Below, one piece after another: positions 9,081 to 17,960 of a DNA stretch of 64,000 nucleotides (position 1 is the stretch's first letter; each line of letters opens with the position of its first letter). The position numbers and the translations under genes were made by a program. This stretch comes from Pseudomonas caricapapayae (GTDB lineage Bacteria > Pseudomonadota > Gammaproteobacteria > Pseudomonadales > Pseudomonadaceae). The notes beneath the pieces were generated by a model that saw only the letters and a list, made by a program, of their open reading frames with translations, was not told the origin of the DNA and made no database searches. The stretch covers positions 40,296 through 104,295 of the forward strand of contig NZ_LJPW01000125.1 of assembly GCF_001400735.1 (NCBI RefSeq), read 5' to 3'.

Positions 9081-9568
9081 TGACCGTTCTGATTCGTAAT
9101 GCGGTAAAGCCGCTGTTGCTGACCCTTTCGCTGTTGGGCCTGAGCGCTCAGGCCCTTGCCGAAACGCGTGTCGATGATGCCTGGGTCCGTGCCACCGTGC
9201 CAGGCCAGCCTGCCACTGGCGCGTTCATGCGCATTACCTCGACCGTTGACGGTAAGCTGGTCGACGTCGCCTCGCCTGTGGCCAAGACCGTGCAGATCCA
9301 TCAGATGAGCATGAAAGGCGATGTGATGAGCATGCAGCGCGTGGAGTCGGTCGACCTGCCGGCAGGCAAACCGGTGGTGTTCGATTCCAACGGTTATCAC
9401 GTGATGTTCATGGGCCTTGCAGCGCAGGTCAAAGAGGGTGATCAGGTTCCCCTGACCCTGACCGTGGAAAACGCCACAGGCGGGAAGGAGTCCGTTCAGG
9501 TCACGGCGGTAGCCAGGTCACTCACCGAAGATGACCACAGCGGGCATGGAGATCACAGCGGCCATTGA
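9080..9568 (+). CDS. PCuAC-family periplasmic copper chaperone
   Basis: 162 residues from ATG 9080; an ATG six bases earlier is in frame, but GGAAG is better spaced for the second. A signal peptide ends at LSAQALA. The Cu(I) ligands of the PCuAC fold are visible: QIHQMSMKGDVMSM and later YHVMFMG, fitting H-x-M and M/H spacing. The C-terminal tail DDHSGHGDHSGH is a His-rich extra metal-binding extension. PCuAC proteins deliver copper to SCO or directly to the CuA centre of oxidases. The gene is co-transcribed with the SCO gene. Confidence 0.88.
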   Translation: MTVLIRNAVKPLLLTLSLLGLSAQALAETRVDDAWVRATVPGQPATGAFMRITSTVDGKLVDVASPVAKTVQIHQMSMKGDVMSMQRVESVDLPAGKPVVFDSNGYHVMFMGLAAQVKEGDQVPLTLTVENATGGKESVQVTAVARSLTEDDHSGHGDHSGH

Positions 9569-9811
9569 GCCTGCAGAATCGGGCTCGGAGCATGGTCACG
9601 TCAGGGACATCCAGGCCATGCCGCATTCCGCGCCAGTCCAGGGAGCAATAAACCAGATCTTTATATGCTTTTAGGATCTAAGCAGCGAACCAAATATTCT
9701 TTTCAGGAACAAGCCTCTTTCAGCGATGATTGCCTTGCCATATCAACTTTGGAAAGGTGACTGATACCAACAGAACCTGGATTTTTATCATGAAAATGCA
9801 GGAGTGTATCA

Positions 9812-10630
9812 ATGGGCAATGTCCAGACCGCAGCCAGTGCACATGATGTGCCTTGGCGCCAGACGCCAAGCGGCGACCTGGTCGATCTGGGGCGTCCTTT
9901 CCGTGCGCCCCTGGCGTTATCGCGGTTGCAAAGTATCCCCAAGCCCATCCTTAAACGGCGCGAAGCCATCCTGCTGAGTGCGCTGGCGCTGGTGCTGCAC
10001 GGCACGGTCATCTACTGGTTGAGCCAGAACCCGACGCCAGTGCTGCCGGTGGTGCCGCCGGAAATTCCGCCGATGACCATCGAATTTTCCCAGCCTGCAC
10101 CGCCGGTTGTCGAGACGCCACCGCCACCGCCTGAGCCTGTCGTGCAGCCGGTGGTCGAGCCGCCACCTCCGGTCGAGGATGAACTGGCTGTCAAGCCGCC
10201 ACCGCCCAAACCGATTCCGAAACCCAAGCCGCAGCCACCCAAGCCTGTGGTCAAACCAGTGGCAAAACCGATCGAGCAACCAGCGCCGCCCGTGCCTGCG
10301 CCACCTGTCGCTGCGCCTGCTGCTCCCGCGCCGCCAGCGCCCAAACCGGTAACTCCGGCTTCTGCGAGCGCTGGCTACCTGCGCAACCCGGCCCCGGAAT
10401 ACCCGTCGCTGGCCATGCGTCGCGGCTGGGAAGGGACTGTGCTGTTGCGCGTCCATGTATTGGCCAGCGGCAAGCCTGGCGAGATACAGATACAGAAGAG
10501 CAGTGGCCGGGACCAACTGGATGACGCTGCACTGGCCGCTGTTAAACGCTGGAGTTTTGTCCCCGCCAAGCAGGGGGATGTCGCCCAGGACGGCTGGGTC
10601 AGCGTGCCCATTGATTTCAAGATCAAATGA
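9812..10630 (+). CDS. tonB: TonB energy-transducing protein
   Basis: 272 residues. A cytoplasmic N-tail of about 50 residues precedes one membrane anchor (ILLSALALVLHGTVIYWL). A long periplasmic Pro-rich linker with PPPP and PKPKPQPPKP runs over about residues 75-185, and a TonB C-terminal domain follows (NPAPEYPSLAMRRGWEGTVLLRVHV and a final PIDFKIK). It is first in an operon with exbB and exbD, 113 bases upstream of exbB. TonB spans the periplasm and transfers proton-motive energy to receptors; this copy presumably serves the two flanking receptors. The preceding 243 bp contain no gene and should hold the operon promoter. Confidence 0.93.
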   Translation: MGNVQTAASAHDVPWRQTPSGDLVDLGRPFRAPLALSRLQSIPKPILKRREAILLSALALVLHGTVIYWLSQNPTPVLPVVPPEIPPMTIEFSQPAPPVVETPPPPPEPVVQPVVEPPPPVEDELAVKPPPPKPIPKPKPQPPKPVVKPVAKPIEQPAPPVPAPPVAAPAAPAPPAPKPVTPASASAGYLRNPAPEYPSLAMRRGWEGTVLLRVHVLASGKPGEIQIQKSSGRDQLDDAALAAVKRWSFVPAKQGDVAQDGWVSVPIDFKIK

Positions 10631-10743
10631 GGTTTCAAGACCCATAACCCGAAATTCGATTGACCTGGCGAGCTACCTGAACCAAAGGCGCATCGCGACA
10701 CACCCTATGCCTTGTTCCGACTTTGTTCACAGAGAGCTGCGCC

Positions 10744-11472
10744 ATGAACCTGATTGCTTCGCCTTTTGAATCCATCGAACACGCGGTCATCTGGCTGCTG
10801 GTTATCTTTTCCGTTGCCACCTGGGGCCTTGCTCTGCTCAAGGGCGTGCAGTTTTCGCGCCTGAAGTCCCAGGATCGCAAGTTCCACAAGCAGTTCTGGG
10901 CGGCATCGAGCCTGGATTCCGCTGCACAACTGGCCCAGGAACAACCGGGCGCTGCGGCGCGCGTTGCTCTGGCCGGGTATGCCGCCATTCAGGTGCCGGA
11001 CGGCGCGCAGGCCAACGACCTCAGTCAGTCCATCAACCATCAGGACCGCCTTGAGCGTGCCTTGCGTCAGCAGATCGTTCGAGAGCGTCGCTCGCTGGAG
11101 ACCGGTCTGGCGATTCTCGCCAGCATTGGCAGCACGTCGCCTTTCATCGGCCTGTTCGGTACGGTCTGGGGCATCATGTCCGCGCTCAAGGGCATCAGCG
11201 CAGCCGGTTCGGCAAGCCTGGAAACCGTGGCCGGTCCGATCGGTGCCGCGCTGGTGGCAACCGGTGTCGGCATCGCCGTCGCAGTGCCTGCGGTGCTGGT
11301 CTACAACTACTTCCTGCGACGTCTGAAGTTGACCGCCGCCGATCTGGACGATTTTGCCCACGATTTCTACAGCCTGGCGCAGAAGAGTGCGTTCCGCGTA
11401 CTGCTGCACCCGGTCCTCAAGTCTGGCGCTAACGCAGGGCAAGCCGGGCAGAAAGTGAAGGAGGCATCCTGA
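10744..11472 (+). CDS. exbB: ExbB biopolymer transport protein
   Basis: 242 residues from ATG 10744, which follows GAGAG; a start seven codons earlier lacks a site. This is a MotA/TolQ/ExbB-type inner-membrane protein with three membrane segments (HAVIWLLVIFSVATWGLALL, SIGSTSPFIGLFGTVWGIM and LVATGVGIAVAVPAVLVYNY). Conserved FIGLFGTVWGIM and GPIGAALVATGVGIAVAVPA mark the family. It forms the proton channel with ExbD that energises TonB. The stop is separated from the exbD start by one base, so the genes are co-translated. Confidence 0.95.
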   Translation: MNLIASPFESIEHAVIWLLVIFSVATWGLALLKGVQFSRLKSQDRKFHKQFWAASSLDSAAQLAQEQPGAAARVALAGYAAIQVPDGAQANDLSQSINHQDRLERALRQQIVRERRSLETGLAILASIGSTSPFIGLFGTVWGIMSALKGISAAGSASLETVAGPIGAALVATGVGIAVAVPAVLVYNYFLRRLKLTAADLDDFAHDFYSLAQKSAFRVLLHPVLKSGANAGQAGQKVKEAS

Positions 11473-11473
11473 A

Positions 11474-11875
11474 ATGGCTTTTTCCACACAAGACACCGAT
11501 GAAGTGCTGAGCGAGATCAACGTCACGCCGCTGGTGGACGTGATGCTGGTACTGCTGGTGGTGTTCATCGTCACCGCGCCGCTGTTGACCAACTCGATCC
11601 CGATCAACCTGCCCAAGACCGAATCGGTTGCGCCAGTGGAGCAGAAAGACCCATTGGTGGTAAGTATCGACGGGCAGGGCAAGTTGTTCATCAACAAGGA
11701 TGAAATTCAGCCTGACCTGTTGGAAACCAACCTCAAGGCTGCCAAAGACAAATCACCGGACGTGCGTGTGCAGTTGCAGGCGGATAATGGCGTGAACTAT
11801 GGCGAAGTGGCACGAGCAATGGCCTCCATCGAGCGTGCCGGGATTACCAAACTGTCGGTGATCACCGCCAGGTAG
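11474..11875 (+). CDS. exbD: ExbD biopolymer transport protein
   Basis: 133 residues with one N-terminal membrane segment containing the proton-carrying Asp in VTPLVDVMLVLLVVF. A periplasmic domain follows that ends in AGITKLSVITAR. The length is normal for ExbD. It partners ExbB in the motor complex of the inner membrane. It is the last gene of the tonB-exbB-exbD operon; an intrinsic terminator follows 33 bases after its stop. Confidence 0.95.
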   Translation: MAFSTQDTDEVLSEINVTPLVDVMLVLLVVFIVTAPLLTNSIPINLPKTESVAPVEQKDPLVVSIDGQGKLFINKDEIQPDLLETNLKAAKDKSPDVRVQLQADNGVNYGEVARAMASIERAGITKLSVITAR

Positions 11876-11907
11876 TGGGTTTGTCTCCCAAGGTTTCATC
11901 AGTTTTG

Positions 11908-11940
11908 GGCCGCATCCTCAGGCAGGTGCGGCCTTTTTTT
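11908..11940 (+). terminator. Intrinsic terminator after exbD
   Basis: Stem GGCCGCA/TGCGGCC with a 12-base loop is followed directly by seven T residues. It ends the tonB-exbB-exbD operon and insulates the receptor gene downstream. Confidence 0.85.
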
Positions 11941-12154
11941 GTCCGCGTTTCAGGTCTTTTTCAGGCGTGACACAAATGCAGATGCTTATTCTTTATTGGT
12001 ATTTAAATATTTATATCAATGTCATTAAGCTATAACGCATCGGGCTACCGGAATACCAATCAGACACCGTAATGATCGCCACCGTCCACCGCACGGATCG
12101 CTCGTTGTAACCAGAACACAGTTTCTGGATCAAGGATTTTCAAGGGGTAGTGGT

Positions 12155-14557
12155 ATGGGGAATTTCAAACGAAGTGTAGTGGCCACGGCGGTTTTTTCAG
12201 CCAATTTGCTGAGCGTCGCCGGGATCAGTGCAAGCGCTTATGCTGCAGAAGTCACGGATGAACAAAACAATCAGGGCGCATCCACCCTGGGTACGGTGAT
12301 CGTTACCGGCACCCGGGCACAAGAGCGCACCGCCAGCGCCTCGCTCTCGCCGATTGATGTGATTTCCGGTGACAGCCTGCGCAGTTCCGGCTCCAGCGAG
12401 TTGGGCACGGTGCTGGCGCGCTTGATCCCGTCGATCAATTTTCCACGGCCCAGCCTGGTGGACGGTGCAGAGCTGACGCGTCCGGCGCAACTGCGCGGCC
12501 TGTCGCCGGATCAGGTGCTGGTGCTGGTGAACGGCAAACGCCGCCACACGTCAGCCTTCGTCAACCTGGGTGGAGCGGTAGGCCGTGGCTCGGCACCTGC
12601 CGACCTGAACGCCATCCCGCTGTCGGCCATCGACCATATTGAAGTGCTGCGCGACGGTGCGTCGGCGCGTTACGGCTCCGATGCGATTGCCGGGGTGATC
12701 AACATCATCCTCAAGAGCGCCGACCATGGCGGCTCGATTTCCAGCCAATACGGCCAGTACAAGAAAGGCGACGGGATTCAGCGTCAGGTATCCGGCAATA
12801 CCGGTTTTGCGCTAGGCGACAACGGTACTTTCAACCTCTCGGGTGAAGGTGCCGACAACGACTACACCAACCGCGCCGGCGATGACCTTCGCGCCTCCAG
12901 TGTGGGCTCCACTACTTATGGTCAGCAGGTATTCCGCCAGGGCGAGCCGCAAACTCATGAGGGCAAGCTGCAGTACAACGCCGAATACAGCTTCAATGAT
13001 GCGGCGGAGTTCTACAGCTTCGGTGGTTACAGTAAACGTCGTGGCGAAACCGCTGCGTTCTATCGACCGAGCAACGCGTCCAACAACATCGCTGCGATTT
13101 ATCCCAACGGCTATCTGCCGCTGATCAATGGCACGCTTGAAGACACTTCGCTGGTTGCCGGACTGCGCGGCGAGCTCGCGGATGACTGGCACTACGACCT
13201 GTCCGCCAACTACGGGAAAAATACCTATGAACTGCGCACCAGGACCATCAATACGTCACTGGGCCTGAACACACCGCGTTCGTTCTATAACGGCACGCTG
13301 ACCAACGACCAGAAGCAACTGAGCCTCGACCTGTCGCGGGAATTCAGCGCAGCGTGGCTGCCTTATCCAGTGTCGGTCGCGTTTGGGGCCGAATACCTGC
13401 GTCAGGGCTATCAGATCGAAGCAGGGCAGGCGGAGTCGTATTTCCAGACCGGCAGTTCCGGACTCGGCGGCTTCCGCGCCGCCGATGCTGGCAGCTACTC
13501 GCGACACAACGTTGCCCAGTATCTGGATGTGGAGACCAATCTGACCGAGAAACTCGGTGTATCGGCGGCCGTTCGGCACGAGGACTACAGTGATTTCGGC
13601 TCCAATGTCAGTGGTTCGTTTTCGGCGCGTTACGACTTCACTCCTCAGGTCGCTTTGCGAGGCAGCGTGTCGACGGGCTTCCGCGCACCTTCACTGGCCC
13701 AGCAGAACTTTACGTCTACGTCGTCGCAGCTGATTGGCAATACGATCCAGGAGGAGGGCACGTTCCCGGCCGGCAGTAACGTTGCACAACTGTTGGGGGC
13801 TGAAGATCTGAAGCCGGAGAAGTCCCGCAACTACAGCCTGGGCCTGGTGCTCCAGCCGCTGGACAGCCTGACCGTAACTGCCGACGTTTACCATATCGAC
13901 ATTCAGGACCGTATCTCGCTGTCTTCCAACCTGGTGCTCAACAACACGGCCATCAACTATCTGCGCAGCAATGGTGTGGGTGACATCAATTACACCAGCG
14001 CGCGTTACTTCACCAACGCTACCGACACCAGCACCGACGGCGTCGACCTGGTGGCCAATTATCGCTACCAGTTCGATAACGGGGTGCGCTGGAACAGCAC
14101 GCTGGGTTACAACTACAACCACACCAAAGTCACCGACGTGAAAGCCAACCCGGCAATTCTCGATCAGTTGGGCGTGAACCTGGTTCGGGTAGACCGCAGG
14201 GAACGCATCGGATTGCTGGGTGACACGACACCTCAGCACAAACTGACGCTGGGCAATGATCTGACGTTTGGTAACTGGGCGCTGCATTCCAATCTGGTTC
14301 GCTACGGCGAGTTCACCAGCTATCAGGCCGACAAGGTCAACGACCAGACCTTCAGCGCAGCCTGGCTGCTGGACCTGGCGGTGGACTATAAACTCAAGAG
14401 CTGGGTCTTTACCCTGGGCGGCGACAACGTCACCGACAAGTACCCCGAGAAGCTCAACGACTTTTCGTCCAGCGGCGGCAACCTGGCCTACAGCACGTTT
14501 TCGCCTTACGGGTATAGCGGGGCGTTTTACTACGGCAAGGTGACATACAACTGGTAA
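12155..14557 (+). CDS. TonB-dependent receptor (large, island receptor 2)
   Basis: 800 residues with a signal peptide ending at SAYAAE. The plug has VIVTGTRAQERT, VLVNGKRRHTSAFVNL and IDHIEVLRDGASARYG; the barrel ends in GKVTYNW with a terminal aromatic residue. It is a paralogue of the receptor at 5584-8082. It follows exbD by 279 bp with a terminator between, so it probably has its own promoter in the AT-rich stretch 11990-12050, which contains ATTTAAAT at 12001-12008. Together with TonB-ExbBD and the binding protein downstream, I infer a dedicated import route whose ligand is unknown. Confidence 0.9.
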   Translation: MGNFKRSVVATAVFSANLLSVAGISASAYAAEVTDEQNNQGASTLGTVIVTGTRAQERTASASLSPIDVISGDSLRSSGSSELGTVLARLIPSINFPRPSLVDGAELTRPAQLRGLSPDQVLVLVNGKRRHTSAFVNLGGAVGRGSAPADLNAIPLSAIDHIEVLRDGASARYGSDAIAGVINIILKSADHGGSISSQYGQYKKGDGIQRQVSGNTGFALGDNGTFNLSGEGADNDYTNRAGDDLRASSVGSTTYGQQVFRQGEPQTHEGKLQYNAEYSFNDAAEFYSFGGYSKRRGETAAFYRPSNASNNIAAIYPNGYLPLINGTLEDTSLVAGLRGELADDWHYDLSANYGKNTYELRTRTINTSLGLNTPRSFYNGTLTNDQKQLSLDLSREFSAAWLPYPVSVAFGAEYLRQGYQIEAGQAESYFQTGSSGLGGFRAADAGSYSRHNVAQYLDVETNLTEKLGVSAAVRHEDYSDFGSNVSGSFSARYDFTPQVALRGSVSTGFRAPSLAQQNFTSTSSQLIGNTIQEEGTFPAGSNVAQLLGAEDLKPEKSRNYSLGLVLQPLDSLTVTADVYHIDIQDRISLSSNLVLNNTAINYLRSNGVGDINYTSARYFTNATDTSTDGVDLVANYRYQFDNGVRWNSTLGYNYNHTKVTDVKANPAILDQLGVNLVRVDRRERIGLLGDTTPQHKLTLGNDLTFGNWALHSNLVRYGEFTSYQADKVNDQTFSAAWLLDLAVDYKLKSWVFTLGGDNVTDKYPEKLNDFSSSGGNLAYSTFSPYGYSGAFYYGKVTYNW

Positions 14558-14633
14558 TTTGATTTGTTGCTGATTGTTGTCCCAATGCTTCGCGTGATAC
14601 ACAAGTCTGAATGACGGGCTTCTGCCCGGGGGC

Positions 14634-14738
14634 GTGGGAGCGAACTTGTTCGCGAAGACGGTGTTTTAGACGATGCATTTTCGGCAACTATACCGGCCCT
14701 TTCGCGAACAAGCGAAGCGTCGCCCGGTTCGCTCCCAC
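14634..14738. repeat. Inverted pair of REP-like sequences (REPIN-type)
   Basis: GTGGGAGCGAAC at 14634 is repeated in reverse complement as GTTCGCTCCCAC ending at 14738. Inside, TTGTTCGCGAA and TTCGCGAACAAG also pair, so the whole unit of about 105 bp can fold into one long hairpin. This is the architecture of Pseudomonas REP doublets, which sit between genes and are copied by a RAYT transposase. It separates the convergent receptor 2 and binding-protein genes and could also act as a bidirectional terminator or mRNA stabiliser. Confidence 0.75.
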
Positions 14739-14829
14739 GGCCTTCGGCCAGAATCAAGAGCGGACTTGTGTATAACGCTGAGCACAAAGCGTGTGAGCGA
14801 CTGTTGCGTATAAGGATCAGTGCGAGAAC

Positions 14830-15867
14830 TCAACTGCCCTGCAACGGGGTGGCATCCTGAAAGAAGTAATCCTTCCACGACGCTGGCTTGTTCTTGATCG
14901 CGCCGACGCGATACAGGAACTCGGCCAGCGGGTAGGTGTTTTTCGGGGTAATGGTGAACTGGAACTCTGGCTGATCAATGATCTTCAGCAGTTCGGCACG
15001 GTCGATCTTCGCCTTTGTGACGCGCAGGTAGGTATCCGCTGCGGCACCGATGTCTTTGCTGACGAACGCTTCTGCCTCGGCCAGCGCTTCGATGAACGCT
15101 TTGTAGGTTTTCGGGTTTTCCTCGCGGAATTTCTCGGTGGCAAACAGCACGGTAGGCGAGTTAGGCCCGAGCAGATCATAGGTATTGAGCACCACATGCA
15201 CGTTGGGGTTTTTCAGTTCCTGATCCTGATAGGGCGGGTTGGAAAAATGCCCGGTCAACTCGGTTCCGCCAGCGATCAGACTGGCTGCAGCGTCTGGATG
15301 TGGCAGGCTCAGGGTGTATTTGTCCAGCCGGGCATATTCCTTGTCGCCCCAGAGTCTGGCGGCGGCGAACTGCAGGTAGCGTGACTGCACCGAAACACTG
15401 ACTGCTGGCACCGCGATGCGATCCTTTTCGGTAAAGTCGGCGATGGTTTTGACGTCGGGATTATTGCTCACCAGGTAATACGGGAAGTTACCCAGCGATG
15501 CGACCGCCTTGACGTTCTGCCTGCCCTTGGTACGGTCCCAGATAGTCAGCAACGGGCCAACTCCGGCACCGGCGATATCGATGGAGCCTGACAGCAGCGC
15601 ATCGTTGACCGCCGAGCCACCGGATAACTGCGTCCAGTCCACCTTGATCTCCACACCGTCTTGCCTGCCGTGTTTCTCGATCAGTTGTTGATCGCGGACC
15701 ACATTGAGCAGTAGGTAGACAATGCCGAACTGCTCGGCGATGCGAATTTCACCTTCAGCCTGCGCGGTGGCCGGTGTGACCAGGCTGGCGCTCAACAGCG
15801 CAGCGCCAAGTCCTAGGGCCGCGGTCAGACGGCTGATACGGCGCAGAACGGTTGTGGATCCGGACAT
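14830..15867 (-). CDS. NitT/TauT-family ABC substrate-binding protein
   Basis: 345 residues from ATG 15867, preceded by GGAG at six bases; a start 13 codons earlier adds residues ahead of the signal peptide. The signal ends near TPATAQA. The mature chain starts GEIRIAEQFGIVYLLLNVV and contains LLSGSIDIAGAGVGPLL, as in TauA, SsuA and related sulfonate, nitrate or thiamine-precursor binding proteins. Normally such a gene lies with a permease and an ATPase gene; neither is in the window. It is divergent from the aldolase-like gene across a 233-bp AT-rich region. Ligand unknown; sulfonate or a small organic acid are the usual candidates. Confidence 0.85.
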   Translation of the reverse strand: MSGSTTVLRRISRLTAALGLGAALLSASLVTPATAQAEGEIRIAEQFGIVYLLLNVVRDQQLIEKHGRQDGVEIKVDWTQLSGGSAVNDALLSGSIDIAGAGVGPLLTIWDRTKGRQNVKAVASLGNFPYYLVSNNPDVKTIADFTEKDRIAVPAVSVSVQSRYLQFAAARLWGDKEYARLDKYTLSLPHPDAAASLIAGGTELTGHFSNPPYQDQELKNPNVHVVLNTYDLLGPNSPTVLFATEKFREENPKTYKAFIEALAEAEAFVSKDIGAAADTYLRVTKAKIDRAELLKIIDQPEFQFTITPKNTYPLAEFLYRVGAIKNKPASWKDYFFQDATPLQGS

Positions 15868-16100
15868 GCAGTGCTCCAACAAGACATTTGAGATGCGCTG
15901 GAGCATATCGCTATATAAAAATTTATTTAAATAACCTTAATGAATATGGATAGATTGCCTGTTGCCCTGCGAGGCGAGCACGCTGACTGCTCCTAATATT
16001 CCTTATTTTTATAATTAGCTTATAAGTAAATGTGATTTTTAATTGAATTGTTATGCGCCTAGTCTTACTGATCAGTTCGCAGTCATTCAGGAGCAATACC
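15868..16100. promoter_or_regulatory. AT-rich divergent promoter region with 12-bp palindrome
   Basis: The 233-bp region between the divergent binding-protein and aldolase-like genes is far richer in A+T than its surroundings. It contains the perfect palindrome TTATTTAAATAA at 15923-15934, about 57 bp upstream of the binding-protein start. The core ATTTAAAT also occurs upstream of both TonB receptors of the island. Confidence 0.4.
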
Positions 16101-16916
16101 ATGAGCAACGTCAGCACTTTGCCACTCCAGTCAGGTACGACGCCGTCGAGTACCGGCAGTGTGCGCGACAGGGTTTCGCCGGAGGAATGGGAGGTCCGGG
16201 TCAAACTGGCGGCCGCCTACCGTCTGGCCGCGCTCAAGCGCTGGACCGACCACATCTATACGCACTTCTCGGCGCGAGTGCCGGGGCCGGACGAGCACTT
16301 TCTGATCAACGCGTTCGGTCTGCTGTTCGATGAAATCACCGCGTCCAACCTGGTCAAGGTCGACATTGACGGCACGATTGTCGATGACCCGACCGGGCTG
16401 GGTATCAACTACGCCGGGTACGTGATTCACAGTGCCATTCATGCTGCGCGCCACGACCTGCAGGCGGTGTTGCATACCCACACGCGTGACGGCATCGCCG
16501 TGTCAGCGCAAAAAGACGGGCTGTTACCGATTTCCCAGCACTCCATTGCCTTCTCCGGGCGTGTGGCCTATCACGGTTACGAAGGCATTGCGCTGGACCT
16601 CAGTGAGCGTGAACGGCTGGTCGCCGATCTGGGCGACAAGAGCGTGATGATCCTGCGCAACCATGGACTATTGACCGGCGGGGTGAGTGTAGAGCATGCG
16701 TTCCAGCAACTGCATGCCCTTGAGTACGCCTGCAATATTCAGATTGCGGCGCAGTCTGCCGGCAACGCCGAGCTGGTGTTTCCGCCACAGGAGGTCATTG
16801 CCAAAGTGGAGGAGCAGGCCAAGGCCATCAAGGATGGCCATGGTCCGGGCGTCGCACGGCACTGGAATGCGCTGATCCGCGAGCTGGAGCGCAGCGGCAC
16901 CGACTACAGGACCTGA
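16101..16916 (+). CDS. Class II aldolase/adducin-family protein
   Basis: 271 residues from ATG 16101, preceded by GGAG at eight bases. The adducin/aldolase II fold is evident: DHIYTHFSARVPG near the start, zinc-ligand histidines in LQAVLHTHTRDG, and LRNHGLLTGG later. Relatives include fuculose-phosphate aldolase, but also many decarboxylases and uncharacterised proteins without a phosphate substrate, so the exact reaction is unknown. It is divergent from the binding-protein gene, which suggests that the imported compound is its substrate or a precursor of it. Cytoplasmic. Confidence 0.85.
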   Translation: MSNVSTLPLQSGTTPSSTGSVRDRVSPEEWEVRVKLAAAYRLAALKRWTDHIYTHFSARVPGPDEHFLINAFGLLFDEITASNLVKVDIDGTIVDDPTGLGINYAGYVIHSAIHAARHDLQAVLHTHTRDGIAVSAQKDGLLPISQHSIAFSGRVAYHGYEGIALDLSERERLVADLGDKSVMILRNHGLLTGGVSVEHAFQQLHALEYACNIQIAAQSAGNAELVFPPQEVIAKVEEQAKAIKDGHGPGVARHWNALIRELERSGTDYRT

Positions 16917-16986
16917 GTCTGCAACACAGTGATGCGAGGCGCTTGGGGTTGGTGTAGTGTGCGCAGCCAAAACAAGGGGCGCACCT

Positions 16987-17895
16987 ATGCAAGACCTGCT
17001 GAACGAAATCCTCGATGAAGTAAGACCCTTGCTTGGTCAGGGCAAAGTGGCCGACTACATTCCCGCGCTGGGCGGGGTCCGGCCTGATCAACTGGGCATT
17101 GCAGTGTATGGCAACGATGGCCAGGTATTCAGCGCCGGCGATGCCGAAACACTGTTTTCGATACAGAGTATTTCCAAGGTGTTCAGCCTGGTGCAGGCTA
17201 TCGGCCACTCCGGCGAAGATATCTGGCAGCGTCTGGGGCATGAGCCCTCCGGGCAGCCGTTCAACTCGCTGGTGCAGCTGGAGTTCGAACGGGGCAGACC
17301 GCGTAATCCGTTCATCAACGCCGGCGCGCTGGTGATCTGTGACATCAATCAGGCACGCTTTGCAGCTCCGTCGCTGTCCATGCGTGACTTCGTCCGGCGC
17401 TTGTGCGGCAACCGGGCGATCACCTCCGATTCCAAAGTCGCCGAATCCGAATACCAGCACCGTTCGCGCAATGCCGCGGCAGCCTATCTGATGAAATCCT
17501 TCGATAACTTCCATGGCGATGTAGAAGACGTGCTGCGCAGCTATTTCCACCACTGTGCGCTGAGCATGAACTGCATTGATCTGGCGAAAGCGTTCGGTTT
17601 TCTGGCCAATCAGGGGGTCTGTACTCACAGTGGCGAGCAGGTACTTACCGCACGCCAGGCGACTCAGGTCAACTCGATCATGGCCACCAGCGGTCTTTAC
17701 GACGAGGCCGGTAACTTTGCCTATCGCGTCGGCCTGCCGGGCAAGAGCGGCGTAGGCGGTGGTATCGTTGCGATTGTGCCGGAGCGCGCTTCGGTCTGTG
17801 TGTGGTCCCCGGAGTTGAACGCAGCAGGCAATTCCCTTGTCGGTATGGCTGCGCTGGAAAAACTCAGCGCAAGGATCGACTGGTCGGTTTTTTAA
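16987..17895 (+). CDS. glsA: Glutaminase
   Basis: 302 residues from ATG 16987, preceded by AAGGGGC; a start ten codons upstream lacks a site. The serine-dependent beta-lactamase-like glutaminase fold is shown by [12 protein letters not shown] (catalytic S-x-x-K), [19 protein letters not shown] and [14 protein letters not shown]. The length matches E. coli YbaS and YneH. It hydrolyses L-glutamine to glutamate and ammonia in the cytoplasm. It stands alone, followed 65 bases later by a lipoprotein gene. Confidence 0.95.
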   Translation: MQDLLNEILDEVRPLLGQGKVADYIPALGGVRPDQLGIAVYGNDGQVFSAGDAETLFSIQSISKVFSLVQAIGHSGEDIWQRLGHEPSGQPFNSLVQLEFERGRPRNPFINAGALVICDINQARFAAPSLSMRDFVRRLCGNRAITSDSKVAESEYQHRSRNAAAAYLMKSFDNFHGDVEDVLRSYFHHCALSMNCIDLAKAFGFLANQGVCTHSGEQVLTARQATQVNSIMATSGLYDEAGNFAYRVGLPGKSGVGGGIVAIVPERASVCVWSPELNAAGNSLVGMAALEKLSARIDWSVF

Positions 17896-17960
17896 AGCCT
17901 TTTGGAAATGAACGGTGCTTTAACGGCGCTTTGAAGTGCGAATCCGGCAGGAGTCATGGA

